Of a stretch of 64,000 nucleotides of DNA, positions 55,637-63,888 are shown one piece after another. The stretch comes from UBA11740 sp049273695 (GTDB lineage Bacteria > Acidobacteriota > Blastocatellia > Pyrinomonadales > Pyrinomonadaceae): positions 60,463 to 124,462 of the forward strand of contig JBASRE010000049.1 of assembly GCA_049273695.1 (NCBI GenBank). Reading direction: 5' to 3'. The first letter of the stretch is position 1. Each line of letters starts with the position of its first letter. The notes under the pieces were generated by a model, which saw nothing but the letters and a program-made list of their open reading frames with translations, did no database searches and was not told the origin of the DNA. The position numbers and the translations under genes are program-made.

Positions 55637-56278
55637 TTACGGCCGTTTCGGTTCAACGGGAATGTATCGGTTTGGGTTATTCGGGTCCAGTCTGACCATG
55701 CGCCCCTTTCTCCAGTAAAGGCCATCGGGGAAACCGACAAATCCAATCGACAAGCGAACCTCGGCTGTAACTAGTTCGCCGCCGTATTGTGCGAGTCCTA
55801 TGATCGCGCGATCCCACGAATCGCCGTCAACCTCGGCTTCGATTTCCTGGTCAGGAGCTAACGCAGTGTGCTCAAGCCGAGTTGTCCCTGGCCCTTTTAG
55901 ATCCACACCGAACATGCGTTGGGTCGCGGGAGGCTTAAGATAAATGTAAGCTTGAAAGCCGGTGAGCTGTTTTCCAGAGATGTTCCGAACGCGAAGACGT
56001 ATGCCCTTTGGCCAATCTTCGGCGGCAGCGAAAGTAGCCTCATCATAGCCGTCATCGCCGCTTCGCCACTTCGACTTGATCTTCGATTTCACGGAAAGAT
56101 CTCCGATCTTCACATCGATCAATTCCAAAGGCTCGTTGCCATGTCTCTCAATCAGCAACGACTGCTCTGACCGTTGCGGCGCAGTCTCGCCATGATTAAG
56201 TGCGCTGAAACCCACGGCGATAGTTAGCAGGGCGGGTATCAGCCTACCAAGCCCAAAAACAGAGCGTCGGAATCTCAT
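55637..56278 (-). CDS. Secreted hypothetical protein (213 aa), paralogue of neighbour
   Basis: An exported protein with signal LIPALLTIAVGFSALNHG. The core IRLRVRNISGKQLTGFQAYI and later TAEVRLSIGFVGFPDGLYWR match the layout of the neighbouring 234-aa protein (NTGEKPIYFFYLEVYF; LTFGDGTGLMFHKG). It precedes the S9 peptidase gene on the same strand by 21 bp in transcription order from that gene. Function unknown; a cell-surface beta domain is likely. Confidence 0.65.
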   Translation of the reverse strand: MRFRRSVFGLGRLIPALLTIAVGFSALNHGETAPQRSEQSLLIERHGNEPLELIDVKIGDLSVKSKIKSKWRSGDDGYDEATFAAAEDWPKGIRLRVRNISGKQLTGFQAYIYLKPPATQRMFGVDLKGPGTTRLEHTALAPDQEIEAEVDGDSWDRAIIGLAQYGGELVTAEVRLSIGFVGFPDGLYWRKGRMVRLDPNNPNRYIPVEPKRP

Positions 56279-56299
56279 CTGTTTAATAACGACTATCGA

Positions 56300-58762
56300 T
56301 CAGTTCGCCGTCTGCTCTTTCCCTCTTGGCGGCGCGTTCTTCACGTACTTGTCGAACCAGTTGATTCGCTCAGCCAGCACGTGCAGTAGCGTCTCGCGGC
56401 CCGCGTAGCCGTGCGCTTCGAACGGCAGCGTTACGTAACGCACGGTCGCGCCCTGCCCTTTCAAAGCCAGGTAGAAACGTTCCGACTGGATCGGAAACGT
56501 CCCTGAGTTGTCGTCGGCTTCACCGTGCATTAAGAGAATCGGATCTTTGATTTTGTGTGCGTGCCAGAACGGCGACATGCGCGCGTAAAGCTGCGGCACC
56601 TCCCAGAACGTGCGGCGCTCGCTCTGAAATCCAAACGGTGTCAACGAGCGATTGTAAGCGCCGCTTTCCGCAAAGCCCGCCCGGAACAGACGCGAATGCG
56701 CGAGCAGGTTCGCCGTCATAAACGCGCCGTAGCTGTGACCGCCGACGCCGATGCGTTCACGATCGCCGACGCCCATATCGACGACTTTGTCGATCGCCGC
56801 TTCGGCGCTCGAGATAAGTTGCTCAACATACTTGTCATTGGCGGTCTCACCCGCGCCTATGACCGGCATGGTCGGATTGTCCAAAACTGCATAACCCGAC
56901 AACAACAAAAATAGATGCGAGTAGCCGCTGACGAGCGTGAAGCGATTAGCCGAACCAGTGATTTGACTGGCCGCGTCAGCGTCGCCGAACTCGCGCGGAT
57001 AAGCCCACATGATCACCGGCAGGCGCGTGCCCGGTTTGTAACCCGGCGGCAGAAACAACGTACCCGAAAGCTTCACACCGTCTTTCCGCTGATAAGTGAT
57101 GAATTGCCGAGAGATGCCACGAAGTTGTGGCTGCGGATCTTTGAAATCCGTAACCGGGAGCGTCGTTTTGCCCGCGACGTCGTGGACAAAGTAGTTCGGC
57201 GGATCCTTTTGCGATTCGTAGCGCGTCAGAATCGCTTTAGCGTCGTCATCAAGCGGAGCGACGACCGTCTCGTAAGACTTGCTATCGCTGCGGAACAGTC
57301 GCTCTTTCTCCAGCGTCTTCAGATTCAGCCGATCGAGGAACGGCCGATCACCTTCCGGCGAAGCACCTGTGCCCGTCAGGTAGATCGAATCGCCGGTTTG
57401 CACAATGATTCCGGCGCCGCCTCCGAATGGTCCGGCCCCGCCGAAGCCTCCCGCGCCAGTATCTCGGCGGGTGACGGGACTGCCAGGGTTTTCATAAGCG
57501 GCATCCTGCCGGCGATCCCAAAGCTTTCGCGGCTGGGCCCCTTCAGCAAGAATCCAAGTGCGGATGCGGCGAGTTGCGCGGTCGGATTCACTCAGCAATC
57601 CAATTCCCTTCTCGGTGTATGACAGACCCGCATAGCGCCACTCGGTCTTCGCCAGTTCGTTGGGCGGCGTATTGAACGGAGCGGAAAGCGACAACACTTT
57701 GTCGCGAATCTCCGCTTTGTTTCGGAGGTCGCCGCCGTCCTGCGCTTCAACCCAAACGAGTGTCGCCGGTTTGTCTTGCCGCCAGTGATGTCCGCGGGGC
57801 CCGGTCTGCACGCCGTTGATGGGGATGCCTTCGCGCACTGGGATATCAGCGAGCTTGCGCACGAATTCCCCACGACGCGTCCATACCTCGACGTCTTCGG
57901 CAAAGCCACTCATCGGCAGCAGATGCGAAAACGGCCGTTTGATTTTCGAGATGAGTAGGTACTCGCCGCTGGGCGAAGGCGTGACACTATCAAAGATCGC
58001 TGGGCGGCTGATTGGCGTCTTGCGCCCCGTTGCTATGTTGTAAGCAGCGAGTTGACTGGTGAAGTAGTACTCAAACAAATTGTCGTCGTGCGCGGTTTTC
58101 AGCAGATCTTCGAAAGTTGGCGCCGGCGCCGGTTTGCCCTGATTTTCCTGAATGTTGGGGCCGCTTGGAACTGCCGGTTCGTTTGGCGCCACGCCTCGAC
58201 CGGCAGCAACGATCTCGCAAATCACGTTAGCACTATCGTGCAGCCAGTCACACGGATCGCCGCTGGTCTGGTTTAGACGATCAAGCCCGGTGATCGATCG
58301 CGCGCGCCCAGTAGCGACATCCGCCACCCACAATTCGACGCGGTCTGCTCGCGTGTGCAAAAACGAAAGTCGCGCGCCGTCGGGCGAGAAACGCACGTTG
58401 CCAATGTTGGGCTGTGGCGGCACAACCACCTTTGTCTCGGCGCCGTCACTGATTCGCTTAATGGTAATTCCGTAAATTCGCGGAGTTAGGTGTGCGCCGT
58501 TCGTCTTCGGATTGATGCGCGCGCCGGCCAGCCGCAGCATCGGCCGCGACAGTTCGGCAATGGTTGGATACGGGCGGCGATAAAGCAGCGCGAGCGTCTT
58601 TCTTGAAGGACTGAGAATCGCCTGCGGCAAAGGCGGTGCGTCGAATGCATCAATGACGTGCCTGGGCGGTATTTGATAGCGCGGCGCGTTTGTTTGCGCA
58701 ATTGCGAGGATCGCAGTCGCGACGATCAGTAGGGCGGCGAACACACGGTTTTGTTTTCGCAC
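56300..58762 (-). CDS. Secreted S9 family prolyl-oligopeptidase-type peptidase
   Basis: An 820-residue serine peptidase. A signal peptide (FAALLIVATAILAIAQ) is followed by a beta-propeller-like N-terminal part (WVADVATGRARSITGLDRL etc.). The catalytic domain has GVGGHSYGAFMTANLLAHSR (Ser), HGEADDNSGTFPIQ (Asp) and LPFEAHGYAG (His). A Gly-rich stretch (GAGGFGGAGPFGGGAGIIV, ~450) is unusual. It cleaves peptides outside the cytoplasm. The gene is transcribed first and is followed by the two paralogous secreted-protein genes. Confidence 0.92.
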   Translation of the reverse strand: MRKQNRVFAALLIVATAILAIAQTNAPRYQIPPRHVIDAFDAPPLPQAILSPSRKTLALLYRRPYPTIAELSRPMLRLAGARINPKTNGAHLTPRIYGITIKRISDGAETKVVVPPQPNIGNVRFSPDGARLSFLHTRADRVELWVADVATGRARSITGLDRLNQTSGDPCDWLHDSANVICEIVAAGRGVAPNEPAVPSGPNIQENQGKPAPAPTFEDLLKTAHDDNLFEYYFTSQLAAYNIATGRKTPISRPAIFDSVTPSPSGEYLLISKIKRPFSHLLPMSGFAEDVEVWTRRGEFVRKLADIPVREGIPINGVQTGPRGHHWRQDKPATLVWVEAQDGGDLRNKAEIRDKVLSLSAPFNTPPNELAKTEWRYAGLSYTEKGIGLLSESDRATRRIRTWILAEGAQPRKLWDRRQDAAYENPGSPVTRRDTGAGGFGGAGPFGGGAGIIVQTGDSIYLTGTGASPEGDRPFLDRLNLKTLEKERLFRSDSKSYETVVAPLDDDAKAILTRYESQKDPPNYFVHDVAGKTTLPVTDFKDPQPQLRGISRQFITYQRKDGVKLSGTLFLPPGYKPGTRLPVIMWAYPREFGDADAASQITGSANRFTLVSGYSHLFLLLSGYAVLDNPTMPVIGAGETANDKYVEQLISSAEAAIDKVVDMGVGDRERIGVGGHSYGAFMTANLLAHSRLFRAGFAESGAYNRSLTPFGFQSERRTFWEVPQLYARMSPFWHAHKIKDPILLMHGEADDNSGTFPIQSERFYLALKGQGATVRYVTLPFEAHGYAGRETLLHVLAERINWFDKYVKNAPPRGKEQTAN

Positions 58763-58890
58763 GATAGGCTCCTCCGAATTGTGTTTGAGACTCCGCGTGA
58801 GGCGCGGATTTTATCAGAACAGCGGCAGCTGCGGTAGCAAGTCAGAATTCCGACGCCTCGGGATAGCGGGTGATGAGTCGCCAACTTCAA

Positions 58891-58961
58891 GCGTCAGAGT
58901 ACCGACTTCAGTCGGGCAGTTGTTCAAAGAGCACGGCCAACTAAAGTTGGTACTCTGACGC
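58891..58961. repeat. Inverted repeat related to family B
   Basis: Arms GCGTCAGAGTACCGACTTCA and TAAAGTTGGTACTCTGACGC. The inner ACTTCAGT/ACTAAAGT words match family B. It lies in the 200-bp space between the two minus-strand genes. Confidence 0.75.
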
Positions 58962-58964
58962 CGC

Positions 58965-59639
58965 CTACGCACGTACAAAGCGATACGTGATGTGCAAAGC
59001 CAGTTCGTTTGGCGTGATCTCAGGCCGCACTTCGATTGCTTCCAAACGCAGAGCGCCGCCGGCGGGCTTGATGTTCGTATTGGTTGAGAGTTGTTCGAGG
59101 GTGAACAGCTCAATCGGATTGTAGCGACGGTCGATCGTGCTCTGCACCATGTTTCGCAGCGGATCGTTCAGCAACCCGGGCGTGTTGTTCAGATGAATGT
59201 CGCGTACTTGAAACCGCGCCAACACCGCGCGCCGTTCGCGGCTGAACTCCATGGTGATTTCCGCATCGGCCCAGCCGGTGAATTGCACACAACCGAGGAG
59301 GCTCGAGTAATACGCTCCCGCGAACGCCAGCGGCCCGACGATGCGGCCACTCTCGAAATGCACGGCCGTGCGCACCCCATTAACTTCGCGCTTCAAACGA
59401 ATCTCGCTGGCACAGTTCGACGAAGATTGCGCGCCGCCGCTGGAAAGCGGCATCGACGGTTCTTGCAGATTGTCGAACATGCCGACGAGAAACGAATTGA
59501 GAAACTGTTCGTTGACTGTGATCGTCGCCCTCGGTGCGCTGTCGTTCGCTCGCCGTGCACCAAGGCCGCCCTCTTGCGCGCCCGCAGCGGTGCACGCCGT
59601 ACAAATAGCCAGCAAAGCGATAAACAATTTGATTTTCAT
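58965..59639 (-). CDS. Secreted hypothetical protein (224 aa)
   Basis: An exported protein of unknown family. The start at 59639 gives a signal peptide (MKIKLFIALLAICTACTAAG); the longer frame runs through a repeat and is rejected. The mature part has RATITVNEQFLNSFLVGMFD, LLGCVQFTGWADAEITMEFS and RRYNPIELFTLEQLSTNTNI, with amphipathic strands like lipid- or ligand-binding beta proteins. No cysteine pattern is conserved within the window. It lies downstream of kdsD with a repeat between. Confidence 0.65.
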   Translation of the reverse strand: MKIKLFIALLAICTACTAAGAQEGGLGARRANDSAPRATITVNEQFLNSFLVGMFDNLQEPSMPLSSGGAQSSSNCASEIRLKREVNGVRTAVHFESGRIVGPLAFAGAYYSSLLGCVQFTGWADAEITMEFSRERRAVLARFQVRDIHLNNTPGLLNDPLRNMVQSTIDRRYNPIELFTLEQLSTNTNIKPAGGALRLEAIEVRPEITPNELALHITYRFVRA

Positions 59640-59650
59640 AATAAACCTCG

Positions 59651-59768
59651 AATTTGGAGTGCGCCGGCAAAGCGAAAGCGACGACGGCGCTTTGGATCGG
59701 TTTCGTTGCGCAACCAAAAGCTTATCCAAAGCGGTGTCGCCGCTTCGCTCTGCCACCGCACTCCAAAT
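59651..59768. repeat. Long inverted repeat, family D
   Basis: A 118-bp inverted repeat. Left arm TTTGGAGTGCGCCGGCA followed by GGCGCTTTGGAT; right arm ATCCAAAGCGGTGTCGCC to CCGCACTCCAAAT. The same arms occur at 6606-6708. It ends at the kdsD stop codon. Confidence 0.85.
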
Positions 59769-60751
59769 CACAACCCGCTTCGTACGATGTCATGAAGACG
59801 GATCAGCCCAACGCATTTCTTTTCGTCATCTACTACGGGCAGCACGCTGATTTGCGAAGATCGATCTTCCATCAACCGCAAAGCGTCGAAAGCCAGCATT
59901 GCCGGAGTTGCCACGACCGGATCGCGGGTCATCAATTCGTCGCAGGTGATATTCGCGAACGCGAGGTCTTTTGCCGCGATTCTTTGCAGCGATCGGCGCA
60001 GGTCGCCGTCGGTGATCACACCCGCCAGTTTCCCCTCGCCATTGACCACGTTCACCGCGCCGAGTCCGAAATGCGTAATCGTGGACACGATGTCCATCCA
60101 CGCTGCGTCAGGCGCGATCGTCGGATTTTCAGTTCCACCGTGCATTAGATCCGCAACCCGCAAAGTCAGGCGCTTGCCCAACTGGCCGCCCGGATGGTTC
60201 GAAGCAAAATCATTTTCCGTCAAACCCTTCGCCCGCATCAGTGTCATCGCCAGCGCGTCTCCGATCGCCAGCGCGACCGTGGTGCTCGCTGTGGGCGCGA
60301 GGTTTAGCGGACACGCCTCCTGATCGACCGAAGCATCAATCGCGACGTCTGCGCGTCGCGCGATCGAGGAGTTCACGTTGCCGAGAATCGCGATCAGCGG
60401 CACGTTGCGCTGCTTCAAATACGGCAGCAGTTCTAGCAGCTCGGCGGTCTCGCCACTGTTGCTCAACATTACTACTGCGTCGTCGGAGGTAACGATTCCC
60501 AGACCTCCGTGCAGAGCATCGGACGGATGCAGAAAGAGCGCGGCGGTGCCGCTGCTGGTCATGGTTGCCGCAATCTTCTGCCCAATGATTCCGGACTTGC
60601 CGACGCCGAGCACGATCACTTTGCCGCGGCATTTCGCCAGCAAGTCGATCGCCGGATCGATGTCGCCCGCCTGCAGGCGCGCTGCGGCTTTGGCAATCGC
60701 GTCGGATTCCGCGCGCAACAGTTCAATGACTTGTGAATGCGTCTCGGACAT
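59768..60751 (-). CDS. kdsD: KpsF/GutQ-type D-arabinose 5-phosphate isomerase
   Basis: A 327-residue sugar-phosphate isomerase that makes D-arabinose-5-phosphate from ribulose-5-phosphate, the first step towards KDO of lipopolysaccharide. The SIS domain (VIVLGVGKSGIIGQKIAATM; TSSGTAALFLHPSDALHGGL; LSNSGETAELLELLPYLKQR) is followed by two CBS repeats (~210-327). The length matches KdsD. Its presence supports a Gram-negative envelope. No other KDO gene is near. Confidence 0.93.
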   Translation of the reverse strand: MSETHSQVIELLRAESDAIAKAAARLQAGDIDPAIDLLAKCRGKVIVLGVGKSGIIGQKIAATMTSSGTAALFLHPSDALHGGLGIVTSDDAVVMLSNSGETAELLELLPYLKQRNVPLIAILGNVNSSIARRADVAIDASVDQEACPLNLAPTASTTVALAIGDALAMTLMRAKGLTENDFASNHPGGQLGKRLTLRVADLMHGGTENPTIAPDAAWMDIVSTITHFGLGAVNVVNGEGKLAGVITDGDLRRSLQRIAAKDLAFANITCDELMTRDPVVATPAMLAFDALRLMEDRSSQISVLPVVDDEKKCVGLIRLHDIVRSGL

Positions 60752-61195
60752 GCGGGATGTTGATATACGAGGTACGAAGCATTTTGCAAGGAAGCAGGGT
60801 GTGTAGGGCGTTGGGTGTACGGTGTAGTGACTGAAAATGCCTGGAAGCTAATCTCTCCTCCCCTTCTCGCAAGCTAAGATTCCCAGGGCAAGTTGTTGGG
60901 GGGATGCTCTAAGAAGCAGATCTCATTCACACCTCGCTTTAGCGAGGTATTTTCCGGTCTAAACATTTTCCGTAGCCGTTTTCAACGGCTTAAACCAGAA
61001 AGCGAGCGTCGCGGGATAGTTGCTGCTCAACTCTGCCGCCTCGCTGCACCGAGGCGTGAATGAGAGCCGCAAGGTCTCGAGACGTTAACCACGGCACTTT
61101 TCAGAATCTGGATCTATCACCTACACGCTAAACCCTTTACTCTAACTAACGCTGGAACTACGTCTCTCCGCTATGCTAAATTTCTTGTGCCCCAT
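60752..61195. other. Intergenic region with small hairpins
   Basis: 444 bp between divergent kdsD and tRNA-Arg. Two perfect dyads are seen: ACCTCGCTTTAGCGAGGT (60931-60948) and AGCCGTTTTCAACGGCT (60974-60990). Near both ends the words GGGTGTACGGTGTAG (about 60815) and CTACACGCTAAACCC (about 61121) are roughly inverted. I see no protein gene. The promoters of kdsD and the tRNA should lie here. Confidence 0.5.
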
Positions 61196-61272
<77 letters not shown>

Positions 61273-61300
61273 AACTCTTGCCCAGTCCTCCCTTGTTACC

Positions 61301-61702
61301 ATGCAAGCTCAAGCTGCTATGAACAGTACCCGACCGCAGCAGACCATTCTGCTGGTCGAAGACTTTGATGACACGCGTCTGATGATGAAGCTCTGGCTGA
61401 TGAAGAAGGGCTACCGCGTGATCGAGGCCGAGGATGGCGAGCAGGCAGTCGAATTGGCGCAACGCGAGCACCCTGACTTGATCATCATGGACATGATGAT
61501 GCCGGGATTAGGGGGCCTTGACGCGACCCGGCAAATCCGCGAGTATCAGTCTCTCCGCCAGACGCCAATTGTCGCCGTGTCGGCTTACGGCGCTGATGAA
61601 TATCGAGCCAGAGCGCTGGACGCCGGTTGCACCGAATACGTCCCGACGCCTTTCGAGCCCGAAGCGCTGAGCCGATTGATCGAGAGATTGCTCGCAGCAT
61701 GA
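61301..61702 (+). CDS. Single-domain response regulator with altered conserved lysine
   Basis: A 133-residue receiver domain with no output domain. The phospho-acceptor Asp lies in DLIIMDMMMPG, the acidic pair in LLVEDFDDTRL and the Thr/Ser position in PIVAVSAYG. The conserved Lys of the usual (K)PF motif is replaced by Thr: EYVPTPFEPEAL. This may change how phosphorylation is relayed. The start at 61301 is preferred over the frame running through the tRNA; 61319 is also possible. The following secreted-protein gene overlaps by ATGA. Confidence 0.88.
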   Translation: MQAQAAMNSTRPQQTILLVEDFDDTRLMMKLWLMKKGYRVIEAEDGEQAVELAQREHPDLIIMDMMMPGLGGLDATRQIREYQSLRQTPIVAVSAYGADEYRARALDAGCTEYVPTPFEPEALSRLIERLLAA

Positions 61703-62412
61703 CCCACCGTTCGCGATTCGCTCTTCACCTCTTCGGTTCAATTCTTTTCTGTCTCGTCAGCAGTCTGAGTATCTCAGCTCAACAATGCTCCGTGCGAAGC
61801 GATCAGCTTTCGGATGCGCCCGAGCTTCGCGGATTTCGGCTCGGGATGACGTTCGATCAAGTCAAAGCGCGCGTGCCGCAAGTCCAATTCGGCCGGGCGG
61901 ACGAAATCGGTCTTACTAAGACCAGCATCAATCCGCTTTACGATCCGCGGTTCGACAAAGCGGCCTTCGCCGACATCCGCACCATCTCGTTCGATTTTCT
62001 CGACGGCAAGCTCACGACCGTTTGGATCGGCTACGAGAGTTCTTTTAAATGGCAGTCAGTCGATGAGTTCGTTAAGGGAATCAGCAAGTCGCTGAACGTG
62101 CCTGGCGCGTGGTCGCCAAAGCGTGGCGGGCAGCAACTTCGCTGCGACGGCTTCACAGTTTACGTCGCGTTAATTGCCGGCAGCCCCAGCTTTCGCCTGT
62201 CTGACGACGCGGCCGACGGAACGATCGCTGAGCGGCGCGAGGAAGTTACCGCCGCCGCGGAGGCGCAAGTGATTGCGGACAAAACCACCAAACTGTACTA
62301 CCCTGCGGGCTGCGAAGCGGGCGAAAAAGTCTCGCCACCGGATCGCATCGTCTTAAGGAACAAGGAAGAAGCCGAAAAGGCCGGCTACAAACTCGCAAAA
62401 GATTGTCAGTAG
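61699..62412 (+). CDS. Secreted hypothetical protein with Ada-like C-terminal motif
   Basis: A 237-residue exported protein coupled to the response regulator (ATGA). A signal peptide (FALHLFGSILFCLVSSLSIS) precedes GFRLGMTFDQVKARVPQVQF, a repeat-like motif found in small periplasmic domains. The last ~40 residues (TKLYYPAGCEAGEKVSPPDR, EAEKAGYKLAKDC) look like the Cys-based metal-binding module of Ada or sunset-type domains. Its role is unknown. The operon with a receiver protein may be coincidental. Confidence 0.7.
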   Translation: MTHRSRFALHLFGSILFCLVSSLSISAQQCSVRSDQLSDAPELRGFRLGMTFDQVKARVPQVQFGRADEIGLTKTSINPLYDPRFDKAAFADIRTISFDFLDGKLTTVWIGYESSFKWQSVDEFVKGISKSLNVPGAWSPKRGGQQLRCDGFTVYVALIAGSPSFRLSDDAADGTIAERREEVTAAAEAQVIADKTTKLYYPAGCEAGEKVSPPDRIVLRNKEEAEKAGYKLAKDCQ

Positions 62413-62420
62413 GTACGCTT

Positions 62421-62499
62421 GTGGCACAGACTTCAGTCTGTGATTCCAACGACGCAATCCTTGCTGAGAGGGATATCCACAGACTAAAGTCTGTGCCAC
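62421..62499. repeat. Inverted repeat, family B
   Basis: Arms GTGGCACAGACTTCAGTCTG and CAGACTAAAGTCTGTGCCAC, with a ~40-bp spacer. It is placed before mscL in the same way as the other copies lie before rpiB and rimP. Confidence 0.85.
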
Positions 62500-62511
62500 T
62501 AAGGAGGCCCT

Positions 62512-62943
62512 ATGCTGAAAGAGTTCAAAGAATTCATCGCGCGTGGGAATGTGATCGATCTCGCGGTGGCCGTCATCATCGGCGTAGCGTTCGGTAAGAT
62601 CGTCACATCGTTCGTCGAAGGCATCATCATGCCGCCGATCGGTCTGCTACTGGGCAAGATCGATTTCGCCAGCTTGTTCGTCGTGCTCGACAGCTCGAAA
62701 GGCATTCCCGTTTCGCTTGCTGACGCAAAGACGAAGGGCGTGCCGGTGGTCGCTTACGGCCAGTTCATCAACGACATCATCAACTTTGTGATCATCGCGT
62801 TCGTGATTTTCCTTGTGGTGAAGTTCGTCAACAAAATGCGCCGCAAGGACATTTCGACGAAGGATTGTCCGGCGTGTTTGACTTCGATCCCGCTGGCGGC
62901 CACACGCTGTGCTGCGTGCTGTTCGGATTTAAAGGCGGCCTAA
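62512..62943 (+). CDS. mscL: Large-conductance mechanosensitive channel
   Basis: A 143-residue channel that opens under membrane tension to release solutes during hypo-osmotic shock. TM1 (NVIDLAVAVIIGVAFGKIVT) has the conserved NVIDLAVAVIIGxAF signature, and TM2 is DIINFVIIAFVIFLVVKFVN. The C-terminus is unusual: instead of a plain helical bundle it ends with CPACLTSIPLAATRCAAC, a zinc-ribbon-like Cys4 knot. Such ends occur in some bacteria. AAGGAGG lies upstream. Confidence 0.95.
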   Translation: MLKEFKEFIARGNVIDLAVAVIIGVAFGKIVTSFVEGIIMPPIGLLLGKIDFASLFVVLDSSKGIPVSLADAKTKGVPVVAYGQFINDIINFVIIAFVIFLVVKFVNKMRRKDISTKDCPACLTSIPLAATRCAACCSDLKAA

Positions 62944-62976
62944 GACCGGGTCAACCTTGAGGATTAAGTAAGAGAA

Positions 62977-63000
62977 GGCCCGGGAACCGTCCCCCGGGCC
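62977..63000. terminator. Shared bidirectional terminator hairpin
   Basis: A perfect 8-bp hairpin (GGCCCGGG / CCCGGGCC with an 8-base loop) between the convergent mscL and the final minus-strand gene. On the minus strand it is followed by TTCTCTTACTT, so it fits best as a terminator of the minus-strand gene. Confidence 0.55.
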
Positions 63001-63012
63001 ATCGACCGCAGC

Positions 63013-63738
63013 CTACCAGAGCACTTCGATTTCGTACATTCTGGCTCCGCCGCTTGAGTCCTTGATCTCGATGACCGCCGTGAAGTCGTTTTCGCGCGAC
63101 GGTTGTTGCAGGATGCGGACGGTGCCGCGCCCACTGAGCTTGTTTACTCTGACCGTGAGGCGGCGACGCGGCAGCGACGATGTGAAGTTGTAGTTCGCGT
63201 CGTTGTATTCAGTGCCCCCGATCGTACGGACGTCGACATAGCCGCCTCGAATAACCAACTGCACATTGTCATCGACTGTTCCGCGCCAGTGCAGACGCCC
63301 CGACGTGCTCTCGCCTTCACCCTCATGAGATCCGCCGCCACTACCTCTACCGTCCAACGTTCGCTGAATGTCGTCGACCGTGCGCCGCACATCATTCCAG
63401 CGGTTGCGACGCGCGAAGTCGCTGTCGGCGCGAGTGAGCAGACTCGCCAGGATTGTGGCCCCGTCTTTCAGCTCCGTCTCGCGGCGCCGGTCAGTCACCA
63501 TGCGACGAAAAATTCGCGCCGATGCGCTGAACTGCTCGGCCAGATAGAGAGCCTCAACATCGCTCCGGTTGCTGAAACTACGAGTGCGATAGTCGCCGTA
63601 GATTCTCTCAGACAAATCAATCGCCTGCTCGTCAAGCAGCTGGGCCAGGCTGGCGAGCCGGGAAGACTGCGCGGGCGTCGCCGCGAAGGACAACATCAGC
63701 ACACATGCCGCGGCGAAGAGCCGCAGGGAATTTCTCAT
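63013..63738 (-). CDS. Secreted hypothetical protein (241 aa)
   Basis: An exported protein of unknown function. The start at 63738 has GGAGG eight bases upstream and yields a signal peptide (MRNSLRLFAAACVLMLSFAA); the longer frame reads into a repeat. The N-terminal part is helical (LASLAQLLDEQAIDLSERIY; DVEALYLAEQFSASARIFRR). A Gly/Ser linker leads to a C-terminal beta domain (VQLVIRGGYVDVRTIGGTEY; RLTVRVNKLSGRGTVRI) ending YEIEVLW. No family assigned. Confidence 0.7.
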   Translation of the reverse strand: MRNSLRLFAAACVLMLSFAATPAQSSRLASLAQLLDEQAIDLSERIYGDYRTRSFSNRSDVEALYLAEQFSASARIFRRMVTDRRRETELKDGATILASLLTRADSDFARRNRWNDVRRTVDDIQRTLDGRGSGGGSHEGEGESTSGRLHWRGTVDDNVQLVIRGGYVDVRTIGGTEYNDANYNFTSSLPRRRLTVRVNKLSGRGTVRILQQPSRENDFTAVIEIKDSSGGARMYEIEVLW

Positions 63739-63816
63739 AACTCCTCCTTCAGGGTTGCATTTCAGACGCAGCATTCTACGACGCCTGGCAAGTTCGACAA
63801 ACCGGTTTTTTCGTTG

Positions 63817-63888
63817 CTTTGCGTCTTTGCGCCTTTGCGTGAACCGACCGTCGTCAAAAGGGCAATTCACGCTAAGGCGCAAAGTCGC
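63817..63888. repeat. Inverted repeat, family E
   Basis: Left words TTTGCGTCTTTGCGCC and TTTGCGTGAA, right words TTCACGCTAAGGCGCAAAG. It lies upstream of the last minus-strand gene. Other copies: 7351-7444 and 16979-17060. Confidence 0.75.
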
